Shown in pieces: positions 7,218 through 15,345 of a stretch of DNA of 24,911 nucleotides; position 1 is the first letter of the stretch, and each line of letters opens with the position of its first letter. Source of the DNA: Psychrobacter sp. (lineage in GTDB: Bacteria; Pseudomonadota; Gammaproteobacteria; Pseudomonadales; Moraxellaceae); contig NZ_JAKDJE010000044.1 in NCBI RefSeq assembly GCF_030454045.1, positions 1-24,911 of the forward strand, read 5' to 3'. The position numbers and the translations under genes were made by a program. Below the pieces are notes generated by a model. The model worked only from the letters and a program-made list of their open reading frames with translations. It was not told the origin of the DNA and did not search any database.

Positions 7218-9575
7218 ATGAGCGTTGCTAGCAGGCTTGGTAGTATCTCTACCCGTATGCTGATTATTTTAGCGTTGGCTTTTTCACTTATTATCCTCAT
7301 GGTGTACTTGGTCATTGAAACCCAAGGCAAGCCGCGCATTATGGAGATGACTTCAGAGACTGTGGTTGAAACAGGCAACGAAGTCATCAACAGCATCATG
7401 GTTAGTATCAACCATGTCGATGGGCTTGCAAAAGCAAGCAGTACGATGGCGGGCGGTCTACCTAAAGAGGATGCACTTTACCAAGAAACCTTTGGCAACC
7501 TCATGCAACAAATGGATCAAAGAGTCGTGGGTGGTGGGGTATGGTTCGACCCAAATATGTATGCCCAAGGTCAAGAGCGTCAGTCGTTTGTATGGGCGCG
7601 CGATGAGTCAGGCAGCATGCAGTCAGTGACGCGCTATGACCAAGTGAGCCAAACGCCTAATGCTTATTATCGAGACTGGTGGTATATTCCAGCGTTGTAC
7701 GCCAATCATGATCATTGTGTCTGGAGTCGGGCATACATCGATCCCACGAGCAATCAGCCGATGATGACTTGTGCTAAAGCGTTGTACAACAGTACTAATC
7801 AAGCGTTTGATGGCGTGGTGAGTTTTAACTTATTATTGGACAATCTTGATGCCGCCATGAAGAGGTGGCAAGAGAAAATAGGCGGCTATGTCTTTTTGGT
7901 TGACTTGGACAATCGATTTTTGACCCTTCCTGAGCAGTCGCTCGTCACTCAAACCACCGCCAACAATCCACAAGGCGAGATGATGAACGCCAGTCAGTTG
8001 GCGGCTATCAATCCGAGTTTTGCGCCTATCGCGGACAGTTTGGGTCGCATTAACGATACGCTCATTGATGATGCTACTGCCAAAGATGAAAGCCGTTTTA
8101 CCTTGGCAGCGCGTAGTATTTTGAGTACGACCAATCTGGGCAAAATAAGTGAGCAAGAGTCTGAGTTGCTCTCAGCGTTGCTGTTGTTAAATATCGATCA
8201 AACTTTCAATTTAGTCGACAGCCATCTGGTCGATACCATCGACGTCCCCAATGATTTTGTCTTACAGCAGCCAGCCACAGCCTTCGTCTTTCGCATGCCA
8301 TTCACTTATTGGAAAATGGTGATTGTAAAACCCAATAGTGATCTGCTCAGTGTCGCCAATGCGTTATCCAATCAGCTGATACAAGCGATGCTACTGGGCT
8401 TTATCCCTATTTTATTATTAACGGCATGGGTGTTTCGTCAGTATTTTACTCGTCCATTACAACGTATGTCGCTTTTGGTGGCTGAGATGGGCGCTTTGAT
8501 TGAACAAAAACAATATCAAAAACTGCTCGCACATAAGCTGCCCAGCTCAAGCGTGAGCGAAATTCAAATCATCAGTGAGCAGACCAACCAACTGATTGAT
8601 CGTGTCGTCGAAAACGAAGGCGCGCTTGCTGAAATCAACGTCCATCTAGAAAAACAAGTTGCTGCCCGCACCCAAGATCTACAGCAAGCGATGGATGAGT
8701 TAAAAGCCTCGCAAGTACAATTAGTGCGCTCCGAAAAAATGGCAACCCTAGGACAAATGGTGGCTGGGGTGGCGCACGAGGTCAATACGCCACTGGGCTA
8801 TGTACGTAGTAATATCGAATTGGTCGGTGATAACCTGATGCGTTTCGATGAGCTGATCAACCATACTGACCAGCTATTGCAGGCGCTAAAAGACGCCAAT
8901 GCTGACCAAGCGCAAGTGGCACAATTGACGGCTCAAACCCTAGAGTGCTGTGAAGAAATTAAAGAAGATGAAGTCAGTGAGGATTTGGCTGATTTGATTA
9001 AAGACAGTTTGTACGGGGTGGATCAGATTGCTGAGCTGGTTGTGAGCTTGCGCGATTTTTCTAGAATTGATGAATCAAAAGTAAAAGACGTCGATATCAA
9101 TGACTGTATCAATACCTCGCTGGTCGTGGCGCGCAACAACCTTAAAACCTTAGATATTACGACCAACCTAGCGACACTGCCGCTGATTCAATGCAATCCC
9201 TCGCAAATCAACCAAGTGCTATTAAATTTATTCAACAATGCCGCTCAAGCCATAGCGCCTGATCAAAAAGGCGAATTGCACATCATCTCAGCGGTCGATG
9301 AAGCACAGCAACAAGTCGTGGTTCAAGTGACTGACAATGGCGTGGGTATCAGCGAGCACACATTAGACCGTATATTTGAGCCGTTTTTCACGACCAAAAA
9401 AGCAGGCGATGGGACGGGTTTGGGGCTGGCGATCAGCACACAGATTATGGAGCAGCATGGTGGCAGTATTGCAGCGACCTCCATTGTCGGCGAGGGCACA
9501 ACTTTTACTATTGTGCTGCCAATACAGTCGAAAACTTATGAGAATAAACCCTCCAAAGCCTTGTTTGAAGGTTGA
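7218..9575 (+). CDS. Membrane sensor histidine kinase with periplasmic Cache domain
   Basis: A 785-residue kinase. TM1 is at about 14-34 and TM2 at about 389-406. Between them lies a large periplasmic sensor with the Cache-like stretch GGGVWFDPNMYAQGQE, YYRDWWYIPALYAN and GVVSFNLLLDNL. RPLQRMSLLVAEM after TM2 is HAMP-like, and a coiled coil (about 460-505) leads to the H-box SEKMATLGQMVAGVAHEVNT with His520 as the phosphorylation site. The C-terminal ATPase has the N-box (QVLLNLFNNAAQAI), DNGVG (706-710), FEPFFTTKKAGDGTGLGLA and the closing GGSI segment. AAAAGG seven bases before ATG 7218 favours this start over the GTG six bases upstream. A response regulator follows after 33 bases and is the obvious partner. 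Cache sensors usually bind small ligands such as carboxylates or amino acids; the ligand here is unknown. Confidence 0.92.
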   Translation: MSVASRLGSISTRMLIILALAFSLIILMVYLVIETQGKPRIMEMTSETVVETGNEVINSIMVSINHVDGLAKASSTMAGGLPKEDALYQETFGNLMQQMDQRVVGGGVWFDPNMYAQGQERQSFVWARDESGSMQSVTRYDQVSQTPNAYYRDWWYIPALYANHDHCVWSRAYIDPTSNQPMMTCAKALYNSTNQAFDGVVSFNLLLDNLDAAMKRWQEKIGGYVFLVDLDNRFLTLPEQSLVTQTTANNPQGEMMNASQLAAINPSFAPIADSLGRINDTLIDDATAKDESRFTLAARSILSTTNLGKISEQESELLSALLLLNIDQTFNLVDSHLVDTIDVPNDFVLQQPATAFVFRMPFTYWKMVIVKPNSDLLSVANALSNQLIQAMLLGFIPILLLTAWVFRQYFTRPLQRMSLLVAEMGALIEQKQYQKLLAHKLPSSSVSEIQIISEQTNQLIDRVVENEGALAEINVHLEKQVAARTQDLQQAMDELKASQVQLVRSEKMATLGQMVAGVAHEVNTPLGYVRSNIELVGDNLMRFDELINHTDQLLQALKDANADQAQVAQLTAQTLECCEEIKEDEVSEDLADLIKDSLYGVDQIAELVVSLRDFSRIDESKVKDVDINDCINTSLVVARNNLKTLDITTNLATLPLIQCNPSQINQVLLNLFNNAAQAIAPDQKGELHIISAVDEAQQQVVVQVTDNGVGISEHTLDRIFEPFFTTKKAGDGTGLGLAISTQIMEQHGGSIAATSIVGEGTTFTIVLPIQSKTYENKPSKALFEG

Positions 9576-9608
9576 AATACTTCTCACCATTTACCCAAAG
9601 AGAGCCTC

Positions 9609-10526
9609 ATGCAAAAACCAAAAATTGCCTTTATCGATGATGAGCCGCGCATTTTACGCAGTCTAAAAATGCATTTTCGCCAGTCACACGACGTGTTTGT
9701 CACCACGGATGCCACTGAGCTTATGAAATATGTCAGCGAGCACGATGTACAAGTGGTCATCAGTGACCAACGTATGCCTGATAAGCAAGGGACGGAAGTC
9801 TTGCGTGATATCAAAGAGGCGTCACCCAATACCATTCGTATCTTGCTAACAGGCTATGCGGATCTCAATGCGGTGATTGACTCGGTCAATGACGGAGAGA
9901 TTTACCGTTATATCACCAAGCCTTGGCAAAATGATGAGCTCAAAAAAATCGTAAATAAAGCCACAGAGATTGCTCAGCAAACGCAAGATATTACCCAAAA
10001 TATGAAGCAAGGTGATGAATCTCAGAGTTTTATGAATGCTAGTAGCAAAAGGAATATACTGGTATTAGATGATGATGAGAGTATTTATCAAGAAATAAAA
10101 AATCAGTTTAAAAGTACTTATACAGTGAGCTGGGCAAGCAACCTCGAGCAGGCTGCGAAGTTACTACAAAAAAAGAAGTTTGGTGTCACCATCACGGATG
10201 CGACGCTCAACGAAGAAAATATTACTCCTATTGTCTACGCTCTAAAAAATATCCAGCCCGATCTGATGGTGCTGATGTTGACTGAATTTAAAGACGCCCA
10301 CATGGTGATTGATCTCATCAATAAAGGGCAGGTGTATCGCTGTCTGCCACGTCCTACCAACTTCTCTATCATGAGTATCAGTCTGAACCGCGCGTTTGAG
10401 CATCACGAAAGACTGGTACAGCAGCCGATATTAGCAACTCGTCATCATGTTGAAGAAGTACCAGAAGCTGAGACTTTTAATTTTTCTGAAAGATTGAAGG
10501 GTTTCTTTGCCAAGTTTAGAGGCTGA
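9609..10526 (+). CDS. Response regulator with two receiver domains and no output domain
   Basis: 305 residues. The first receiver (about 5-122) is canonical: acidic pair in IDDEP (10-12), phosphoacceptor Asp53 in ISDQRMP, Thr81 in LLTGYADLN and Lys104 in YITKPW. The LTGYADLNAVI and GEIYRYITKPW segments are of the type seen in RpfG/HupR-like receivers. A linker (123-147) joins a second receiver (about 148-270) with LVLDDDES and Asp197 in TITDATL and Thr225, but with Arg248 (LPRPT) in place of the conserved Lys, so its phosphorylation switch is probably altered. The remaining 35 residues are charged and form no known DNA-binding, GGDEF, EAL or HD-GYP domain. It is presumably phosphorylated by the kinase upstream and acts by protein contact or as a phosphate relay or sink. 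The ATG at 9609 has AAAGAG about nine bases upstream. Confidence 0.9.
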   Translation: MQKPKIAFIDDEPRILRSLKMHFRQSHDVFVTTDATELMKYVSEHDVQVVISDQRMPDKQGTEVLRDIKEASPNTIRILLTGYADLNAVIDSVNDGEIYRYITKPWQNDELKKIVNKATEIAQQTQDITQNMKQGDESQSFMNASSKRNILVLDDDESIYQEIKNQFKSTYTVSWASNLEQAAKLLQKKKFGVTITDATLNEENITPIVYALKNIQPDLMVLMLTEFKDAHMVIDLINKGQVYRCLPRPTNFSIMSISLNRAFEHHERLVQQPILATRHHVEEVPEAETFNFSERLKGFFAKFRG

Positions 10527-10603
10527 CGCATGATGATGTAAGGTATTCTGATTAAGATGCTATATCAGGTCAGCATATGATTGAGCATTATCTTTAATAA
10601 AGA

Positions 10604-10621
10604 ATAAATACCCGTATTTAT
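10604..10621. repeat. AT-rich palindrome between convergent genes
   Basis: ATAAATAC (10604-10611), CC, GTATTTAT (10614-10621) is a perfect inverted repeat midway between the response regulator stop and the end of the TauE gene. It is GC-poor and lacks a U-tract, so it is a poor terminator. It could be a protein-binding site or cruciform. Confidence 0.4.
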
Positions 10622-10664
10622 AAGAATTTGCGTGACATAATTACGGTATCGAGTGATGGGCTTA

Positions 10665-11437
10665 TTAAAACAATACGTGTATGTTTCTTATGATCATTAT
10701 TAAACCACTAATCACCATTAGTATCAGCAGCATTATTCTAAACTGACTAATACTGATGCCAGCCAAAAAGTGCTTGCCAATGACGTTGCCAATAACGGCA
10801 CCCAGTCCTAATACCAGACCATACACACAGATTTTGACAGTGAGTATGCCAAAAAAGGCGTAGCTGACGACTTGTACAATACCGACAAAAAAAGAATTCG
10901 CCGTTTTGGTCGCAATAAGATTCTCTTTTTCTAGACCTGCGTTCATATAAAAAGGGTTAAGAATGGGACCTAGGCCACCCACCAACGTGCTCATAAAGGT
11001 AATGAAAAAGCCCACAGGTACAAAACCTACTTTTGGCATGTCAAACGTTTTACTTACTTTACCGAACTTGTATTGGAAAATAGTAGAGATAAAAATGCAC
11101 CTACCAATAACTGAATCCAGCCTGCATCCAAACGACTAAAGACCAATGCCGCCAGCCACGCTCCTACGATAGCGCTTGGCACATAGTATTTGGTCAATGA
11201 CCAGTCAATATCATGCCAAAATAAATAGAGCCGTGAGGCATTACTCATAAAGGTAGCCACGTTGATCACAGGCGGCGCAACCGCAGTCCCTATCATCGAA
11301 GAAGTGACTGGTATCAGCAGCATCGCACCGCCACCACCAGATATCGTAGAGATAATAAAAGCGATCATACCAGCACTGAATAGTCCTACTAATTGCCACG
11401 TTGGAATGGTTTGCAACAAATCTAAAACAAGGGGCAC
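10665..11437 (-). pseudogene. TauE/SafE-family permease, frameshifted
   Basis: Two consecutive minus-strand frames together make one permease of about 257 residues. The front part starts at GTG 11437 (AGGA eight bases upstream) and holds the first repeat with ISTISGGGGAMLLIPV, then ASRLYLFWHDIDW, reaching LLVGAF before entering a nonsense tail (LSLLFSNTSSVK). The back part resumes as ISTIFQYKFGKVSKTFDMPK and VGFVPVGFFITFMSTLVGGL, the second TauE repeat with its Gly/Pro-rich motif, and runs normally to a stop at 10665. The frames meet at a run of five A (11091-11095, plus strand); one additional A would give GAFFISTIF and restore the whole protein. It is a recent one-base loss or a sequencing error. 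The family exports or imports sulfite, sulfoacetate or other small organic anions across the inner membrane. Confidence 0.82.
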
Positions 11438-11572
11438 TATAAAATCCTATTTCATGAGTGACATCAAGTAGTGATGTTTTGCTAGTTTTGAACAGCTGAT
11501 AAAAAAGTGAGGAGTGTTAAGGGCTTGTCCCTAATGACTATTGAAAGTAGGGTAAAAGTATCTCTAAAAAAA

Positions 11573-11601
11573 CGGTGGCTATACATAGAGTATAACCACC
11601 G
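11573..11601 (-). terminator. Rho-independent terminator of tctCBA
   Basis: CGGTGGCTATAC (11573-11584) pairs with GTATAACCACCG (11590-11601) around ATAGA, with one C/A mismatch. On the minus-strand transcript the stem is followed by seven U residues (A-tract at 11566-11572), about 35 bases after the tctA stop. Confidence 0.8.
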
Positions 11602-11635
11602 CCGGAGAGACATTTAGAGACGAACTGGCAAAAAC

Positions 11636-13141
11636 TTATGCAGCAGTCTTCTTAAAGCGTTTACGATACATTTTACGAATGATTGGCATGAAGATCATGA
11701 CCACGACCAGACCCCATAATGATACGGTGATTGGGCTGCTCCATAAAATAGACATCTCACCTTGAGAGATAGAGAGCGCACGACGTAGGTTAGACTCCAT
11801 AAGCTCTCCTAGTACATAACCTAGGATAAGGGCTGATAGAGGGAAGTGCAGTTTACGTAAGAAATAACCAAAGATACCAAGTCCTACCATGAATACCATA
11901 TCAAACGTTGTACTGTTGATAGAGTAGACACCAACGAAACTGATAGCAGCAATTGATGGGATCAAGATATAGTTTGGTACGTTCAGTAGCTTAGAGAAGA
12001 AACCAACCAACGGGATGTTCATGACAAGCAAGATAACGTTACAGATGAACAATGAGGCAATAAGACCCCAAACGATATCTGGCTGCTCAGTAAATAGCTG
12101 TGGACCTGGCGTGATGTTATACAAAGTCAACGCGCCCATCATAACCGCTGTCGTACCAGAACCTGGGACACCTAGCGTTAACATCGGTACAAATGAGCCA
12201 CACGCTGACGCATTATTAGCCGCTTCTGGTGACGCTAGGCCACGAAGGTCACCTTCGCCAAATTTGCCACTATCGCCAGCAATTTTACGTTCGCTAGCAT
12301 AGGTCATCGCACTGGCAATGGTCGCGCCTGCACCCGGTAGGATACCAACGAAGAAACCCATTGCACCACTACGCAACATAGCACCGATGGTGAAGAGAAA
12401 CTCTTTTAGGTTGAATAAGCTACGCTTACCTTGCGCGACTATTTTACCACCCGTACTGGTTCTTTCGAGCAAAATCAAGATTTCACTGACACTGAAGAAA
12501 CCAATCACGATCGTTGTAAATTGGATACCATCAGATAGGTTGACGGAGTCAAAAGTATAGCGATAAATACCCGTCACTGCATCGACGCCGACGGTGGCAA
12601 GACCCAAGCCGATTAATGCGGATACCGCTGTTTTGATAGGCTGATCACCGACCAAACCACTCAAGCAGCAAATCGCGAATACCATCAATACGAAGTATTC
12701 AGCAGGGCCAAAAGATACCGCCCATTTAGCCAATAAAGGTGCAAATAGCACCACACCGATGGTCGCAATCGTCGAGCCAATAAAGGAGGCGACCGCAGAG
12801 ATGGATAAGGCGATACCGGCTTTGCCTTGTGTCGCAAGCGGATTACCATCCAAGGAGGTCATCACCGCTGCCGCTGAACCTGGTACGTTGAGCAAAATGG
12901 CAGAAATACGACCACCGTATTCACACCCCAAGTATACAGCTGCTAAAAGGATAAGCGCACTTTCTGGTGGCAGACCAAGGGCAAAAGCAAATGGTAGTAG
13001 AATTGCCACACCGTTAATTGGGCCAAGGCCTGGCAACATACCCACAATCGTACCAATAAAAGCACCGATGAGTGCAATCAGTAAGTTTTTGGGCAACATT
13101 GCTACGCCGAAACCGTGCATTAAAAAATCAAAAGTTTCCAT
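11636..13141 (-). CDS. tctA: Tripartite tricarboxylate transporter large membrane subunit TctA
   Basis: 501 residues, the usual length of TctA. The N-terminal half carries the family signature GTIVGMLPGLGPINGVAILL (about 30-50) and then YLGCEYGGRISAILLNVPGS (about 70-90) with TSLDGNPLATQGKAG. The second half repeats the pattern in inverted topology (FFVGILPGAGATIASAMTYA, then ASPEAANNASACGSFVPMLT and LGVPGSGTTAVMMGAL). About a dozen transmembrane helices are expected. It is the permease of the TTT system, in which a periplasmic TctC-type receptor delivers a carboxylate and TctA/TctB move it with an ion gradient. The gene starts five bases after the tctB stop, GGGATAG serving as ribosome-binding site across the junction, so translation is probably coupled. 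The C-terminus is basic (KMYRKRFKKTAA). The substrate is not readable from TctA. Confidence 0.93.
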   Translation of the reverse strand: METFDFLMHGFGVAMLPKNLLIALIGAFIGTIVGMLPGLGPINGVAILLPFAFALGLPPESALILLAAVYLGCEYGGRISAILLNVPGSAAAVMTSLDGNPLATQGKAGIALSISAVASFIGSTIATIGVVLFAPLLAKWAVSFGPAEYFVLMVFAICCLSGLVGDQPIKTAVSALIGLGLATVGVDAVTGIYRYTFDSVNLSDGIQFTTIVIGFFSVSEILILLERTSTGGKIVAQGKRSLFNLKEFLFTIGAMLRSGAMGFFVGILPGAGATIASAMTYASERKIAGDSGKFGEGDLRGLASPEAANNASACGSFVPMLTLGVPGSGTTAVMMGALTLYNITPGPQLFTEQPDIVWGLIASLFICNVILLVMNIPLVGFFSKLLNVPNYILIPSIAAISFVGVYSINSTTFDMVFMVGLGIFGYFLRKLHFPLSALILGYVLGELMESNLRRALSISQGEMSILWSSPITVSLWGLVVVMIFMPIIRKMYRKRFKKTAA

Positions 13142-13146
13142 AATAG

Positions 13147-13602
13147 CTATCCCATTATTCCTGATAATATTCCAAGTGGCAGAATCACATCCAAAGCCAT
13201 GTCAAATAGGACATACAGGGCGATACTGATCACAACTGAAAAGATAAGGCATTTAATAGGATTGCCGGCAAACAAGAGACCAACCGCAAAACACATCAGG
13301 GTGGTAGCAACAACAAAACCTAAAGGCTCAAAAATCAAACTATAAATTAATAATGCGCTGACACATAAAACAAGGTTTCTAATAACGATTTTGTTGTAGC
13401 CTAAATTAATAGGTTTGGTGAATCGCGGTGGACGAAAGGCGATCACCAAGGTCAAAAACGCCATCAATGAAAAAATTAAAATAGGATAGGGCCGAGGACC
13501 GATAGGATCATAGGCAATGGGAGCGACGTAACCAATAGCTAAGTAGACCAAAAATAAGCTAAACAGTGCCATCAATCCAGAGAACGCACGTTCCATTGTC
13601 AT
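13147..13602 (-). CDS. tctB: Tripartite tricarboxylate transporter small membrane subunit TctB
   Basis: 151 residues with four predicted transmembrane segments (about 7-27, 41-57, 77-97 and 105-140), the normal architecture of TctB. The GPRPYP motif after the first helix and the closing DVILPLGIL are typical of the family, which is otherwise poorly conserved. TctB helps assemble or stabilise the TctA permease and is required for transport. The ATG at 13602 has AAGGAG eight bases upstream. The gene lies 117 bases after tctC, a gap occupied by a terminator-like hairpin, and only five bases before tctA. Translation of tctB and tctA is probably linked, while tctC can be transcribed in excess. Confidence 0.85.
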   Translation of the reverse strand: MTMERAFSGLMALFSLFLVYLAIGYVAPIAYDPIGPRPYPILIFSLMAFLTLVIAFRPPRFTKPINLGYNKIVIRNLVLCVSALLIYSLIFEPLGFVVATTLMCFAVGLLFAGNPIKCLIFSVVISIALYVLFDMALDVILPLGILSGIMG

Positions 13603-13630
13603 AGAAGTACTCCTTAAATTCTAAAATAAA

Positions 13631-13661
13631 AAGGTTGATAGATGTCTCATCTGTCAACCTT
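13631..13661 (-). terminator. Attenuator-like hairpin between tctC and tctB
   Basis: AAGGTTGATAGATG (13631-13644) pairs with CATCTGTCAACCTT (13648-13661) over 14 positions with one G-U pair and a three-base loop. On the minus-strand transcript it is followed by UUUAUUUUAG. It lies 58 bases after the tctC stop and 28 bases before the tctB start, so it should end a fraction of transcripts and leave more TctC than TctB/TctA. Confidence 0.75.
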
Positions 13662-13719
13662 CGATAAATACCATGAAGTTTTAGTATTCAATCATTAAGG
13701 GGATATGGTCTGGATGAGA

Positions 13720-14739
13720 CTATTTAGCGGTAGCACCCGTAAGACCGTACTCAGAAGACAACTCACGTAACTCTCCAGTACGCTTATAGACATACTGCTC
13801 AAGCTCTTCGCCAGTCATAGAGAAAGGTAGTAGCTCTTGCTGTTCACGCAATTCGGCAAATTTTGGATCAGCAAGCACCTTGTCAAATGACGCTTTCCAC
13901 CAGTCGTAAGCGGCAGGGCTAACGTCTGGACCCATGTAGTAACCACGAACGACAGGCCAAGTCACATCATAGCCTTGCTCTACTGCAGTAGGGATATCAG
14001 CCATAGAGCCGCCCAATCTCTCATCTGCAAATACGGCTAAGACACGTAGTTTGCCAGCAGTAGCTTGTGGCATAATCTCAGCAATACCAGCACTCACAAC
14101 AGTGACATGGTTACCCATGACTGCGGTGATGGCCTCACCGCCGCCTTCCATCGCAACATAAGTCATGTCGTTAGGATTAACACCAACGGCTTTTGCCAAA
14201 ATGGCCGTTTGCATCCAGTCCTGACCACCAACACTACCACCGGCAGCAAAACTGATTGCTTTTGGATTCGTCTTAAGCTCAGCGACTAACCCTGCTAGAT
14301 CCTTGATTGGTGAATCTGCATTAACCGCAATGGCACCATAATCGGTACCAACGGCGGCGAGCCATTTCACGTCTTTTTCGGTGAACTTACCAAATTTACC
14401 TTGTGATAAGTTCAGGATTGAGCCCGTTGAGAACGCGATGATGGCGTCTTCGTTAGCACGGTCATTGGCAACAATTTTGTTATACGCCACTGCACCGACA
14501 CCGCCTGGCATATAAGTGACTCGCATCGGATCTTCTAAGATGCCAGTATCTTTTAGGCCTGACTGAGCAAGTTTACAGGTCAAGTCAAAGCCGCCGCCTG
14601 GTTTTGCTGGAGCGATACATTCTGGTCGTGAAGGACCTGCAAACTCATCTGCACCTGCGCTCGCAGTTTCGTTAGCATTGTTACACGCTGTCAAGGTAAG
14701 GACAGATAGACCAAGCGCTAGATAGGATAGTTTTTTCAC
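13720..14739 (-). CDS. tctC: Tripartite tricarboxylate transporter substrate-binding lipoprotein TctC
   Basis: 339 residues. The N-terminus is a lipoprotein signal (MKKLSYLALGLSVLTLTAC) with Cys19, so this receptor is membrane-tethered rather than freely periplasmic. From residue 36 the chain is a Bug/TctC-family binding protein: RPECIAPAKPGGGFDLTCKL, then VTYMPGGVGAVAYNKIVAND, IAFSTGSILNLSQGKFG, VGTDYGAIAVNADSPIKDLA and ISFAAGGSVGGQDWMQTAIL, ending with a helical C-terminus. The two-lobed family fold holds a carboxylate through these loop regions, but the particular acid cannot be told by eye. The start is GTG 14739, with AAGGAG about seven bases upstream. It heads the tctCBA operon. The 600 bases upstream hold no supported gene and must carry the promoter. 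Confidence 0.9.
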   Translation of the reverse strand: MKKLSYLALGLSVLTLTACNNANETASAGADEFAGPSRPECIAPAKPGGGFDLTCKLAQSGLKDTGILEDPMRVTYMPGGVGAVAYNKIVANDRANEDAIIAFSTGSILNLSQGKFGKFTEKDVKWLAAVGTDYGAIAVNADSPIKDLAGLVAELKTNPKAISFAAGGSVGGQDWMQTAILAKAVGVNPNDMTYVAMEGGGEAITAVMGNHVTVVSAGIAEIMPQATAGKLRVLAVFADERLGGSMADIPTAVEQGYDVTWPVVRGYYMGPDVSPAAYDWWKASFDKVLADPKFAELREQQELLPFSMTGEELEQYVYKRTGELRELSSEYGLTGATAK

Positions 14740-15345
14740 ACGACACTCCTTGTATGTATTTTTTCAGTAAAAATCAATAAAATTTTGATTGAAAGGATAG
14801 GGTGACTATACAAAAAGTTGAAAGCAGACCAATAATGTTACCAACCTTTACAACAGTAGTCTTTTTGTTCACTTTGCAAAAGTAACAGAATAATTTAGAA
14901 ATAACAAGAAACATATGTATGTATGTATGAATTTTCTGAAATCAGTAGCGAGCTGGACTTTGTAAGAACCCAAGCTTGCTATGTCGGCATTAGATAAATA
15001 CAGGACCAGCCCTAATCTAAAATGAGGTTTTATAATGACAGTAAAAACAAATGCTTATGAATAACGCATGGTGAGAGTGATTAATAGCAACCGCTATGAA
15101 ACAAGACGCCGCTCTTAAAACGAAACAGGGGATGCTTTTATCTGAGGGCAATTTCTTATTATGAGACAGGCAGTAGGGAGGCGGAATCAGTGTTTGCTCA
15201 GTTGGTTGATAGGCAAAAATGTCGACGGCCACTGCCAATAGGTGCGATGTGTTTTGTCTATCAATACGGCTTGTAAAGATTGTCTTATAAGTATAAAACT
15301 GAACAAAGTATCATTATTTACATTACATATGTTTTTTTATTGTGC
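14740..15345. other. 606-bp region without a supported gene, upstream of tctC
   Basis: An open frame on the minus strand (15017-15238, 73 residues) resembles no family I know, has no ribosome-binding site and is Cys/His-rich in a haphazard way, so it is not called. The stretch holds four copies of TATG (14914-14929), overlapping the palindrome ACATATGT (14911-14918), which recurs at 15325-15332 just after the stop of the MatC-like permease. The 150 bases before tctC are AT-rich and should contain its promoter, which I cannot place reliably. Confidence 0.5.

Noticed and set aside
12759..13229. 156-residue plus-strand open frame
   Set aside because: Antisense to the well-conserved tctA start and tctB end; its Pro/Ala-rich composition reflects the complementary frame of a membrane protein gene.
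14914..14929. Four-copy TATG microsatellite as a phase-variation switch
   Set aside because: It is in an intergenic region about 175 bases from tctC, not in a reading frame, and too short to be strongly unstable.
15017..15238. 73-residue minus-strand open frame between the permease and tctC
   Set aside because: No ribosome-binding site, no family resemblance and no neighbour logic; treated as non-coding.
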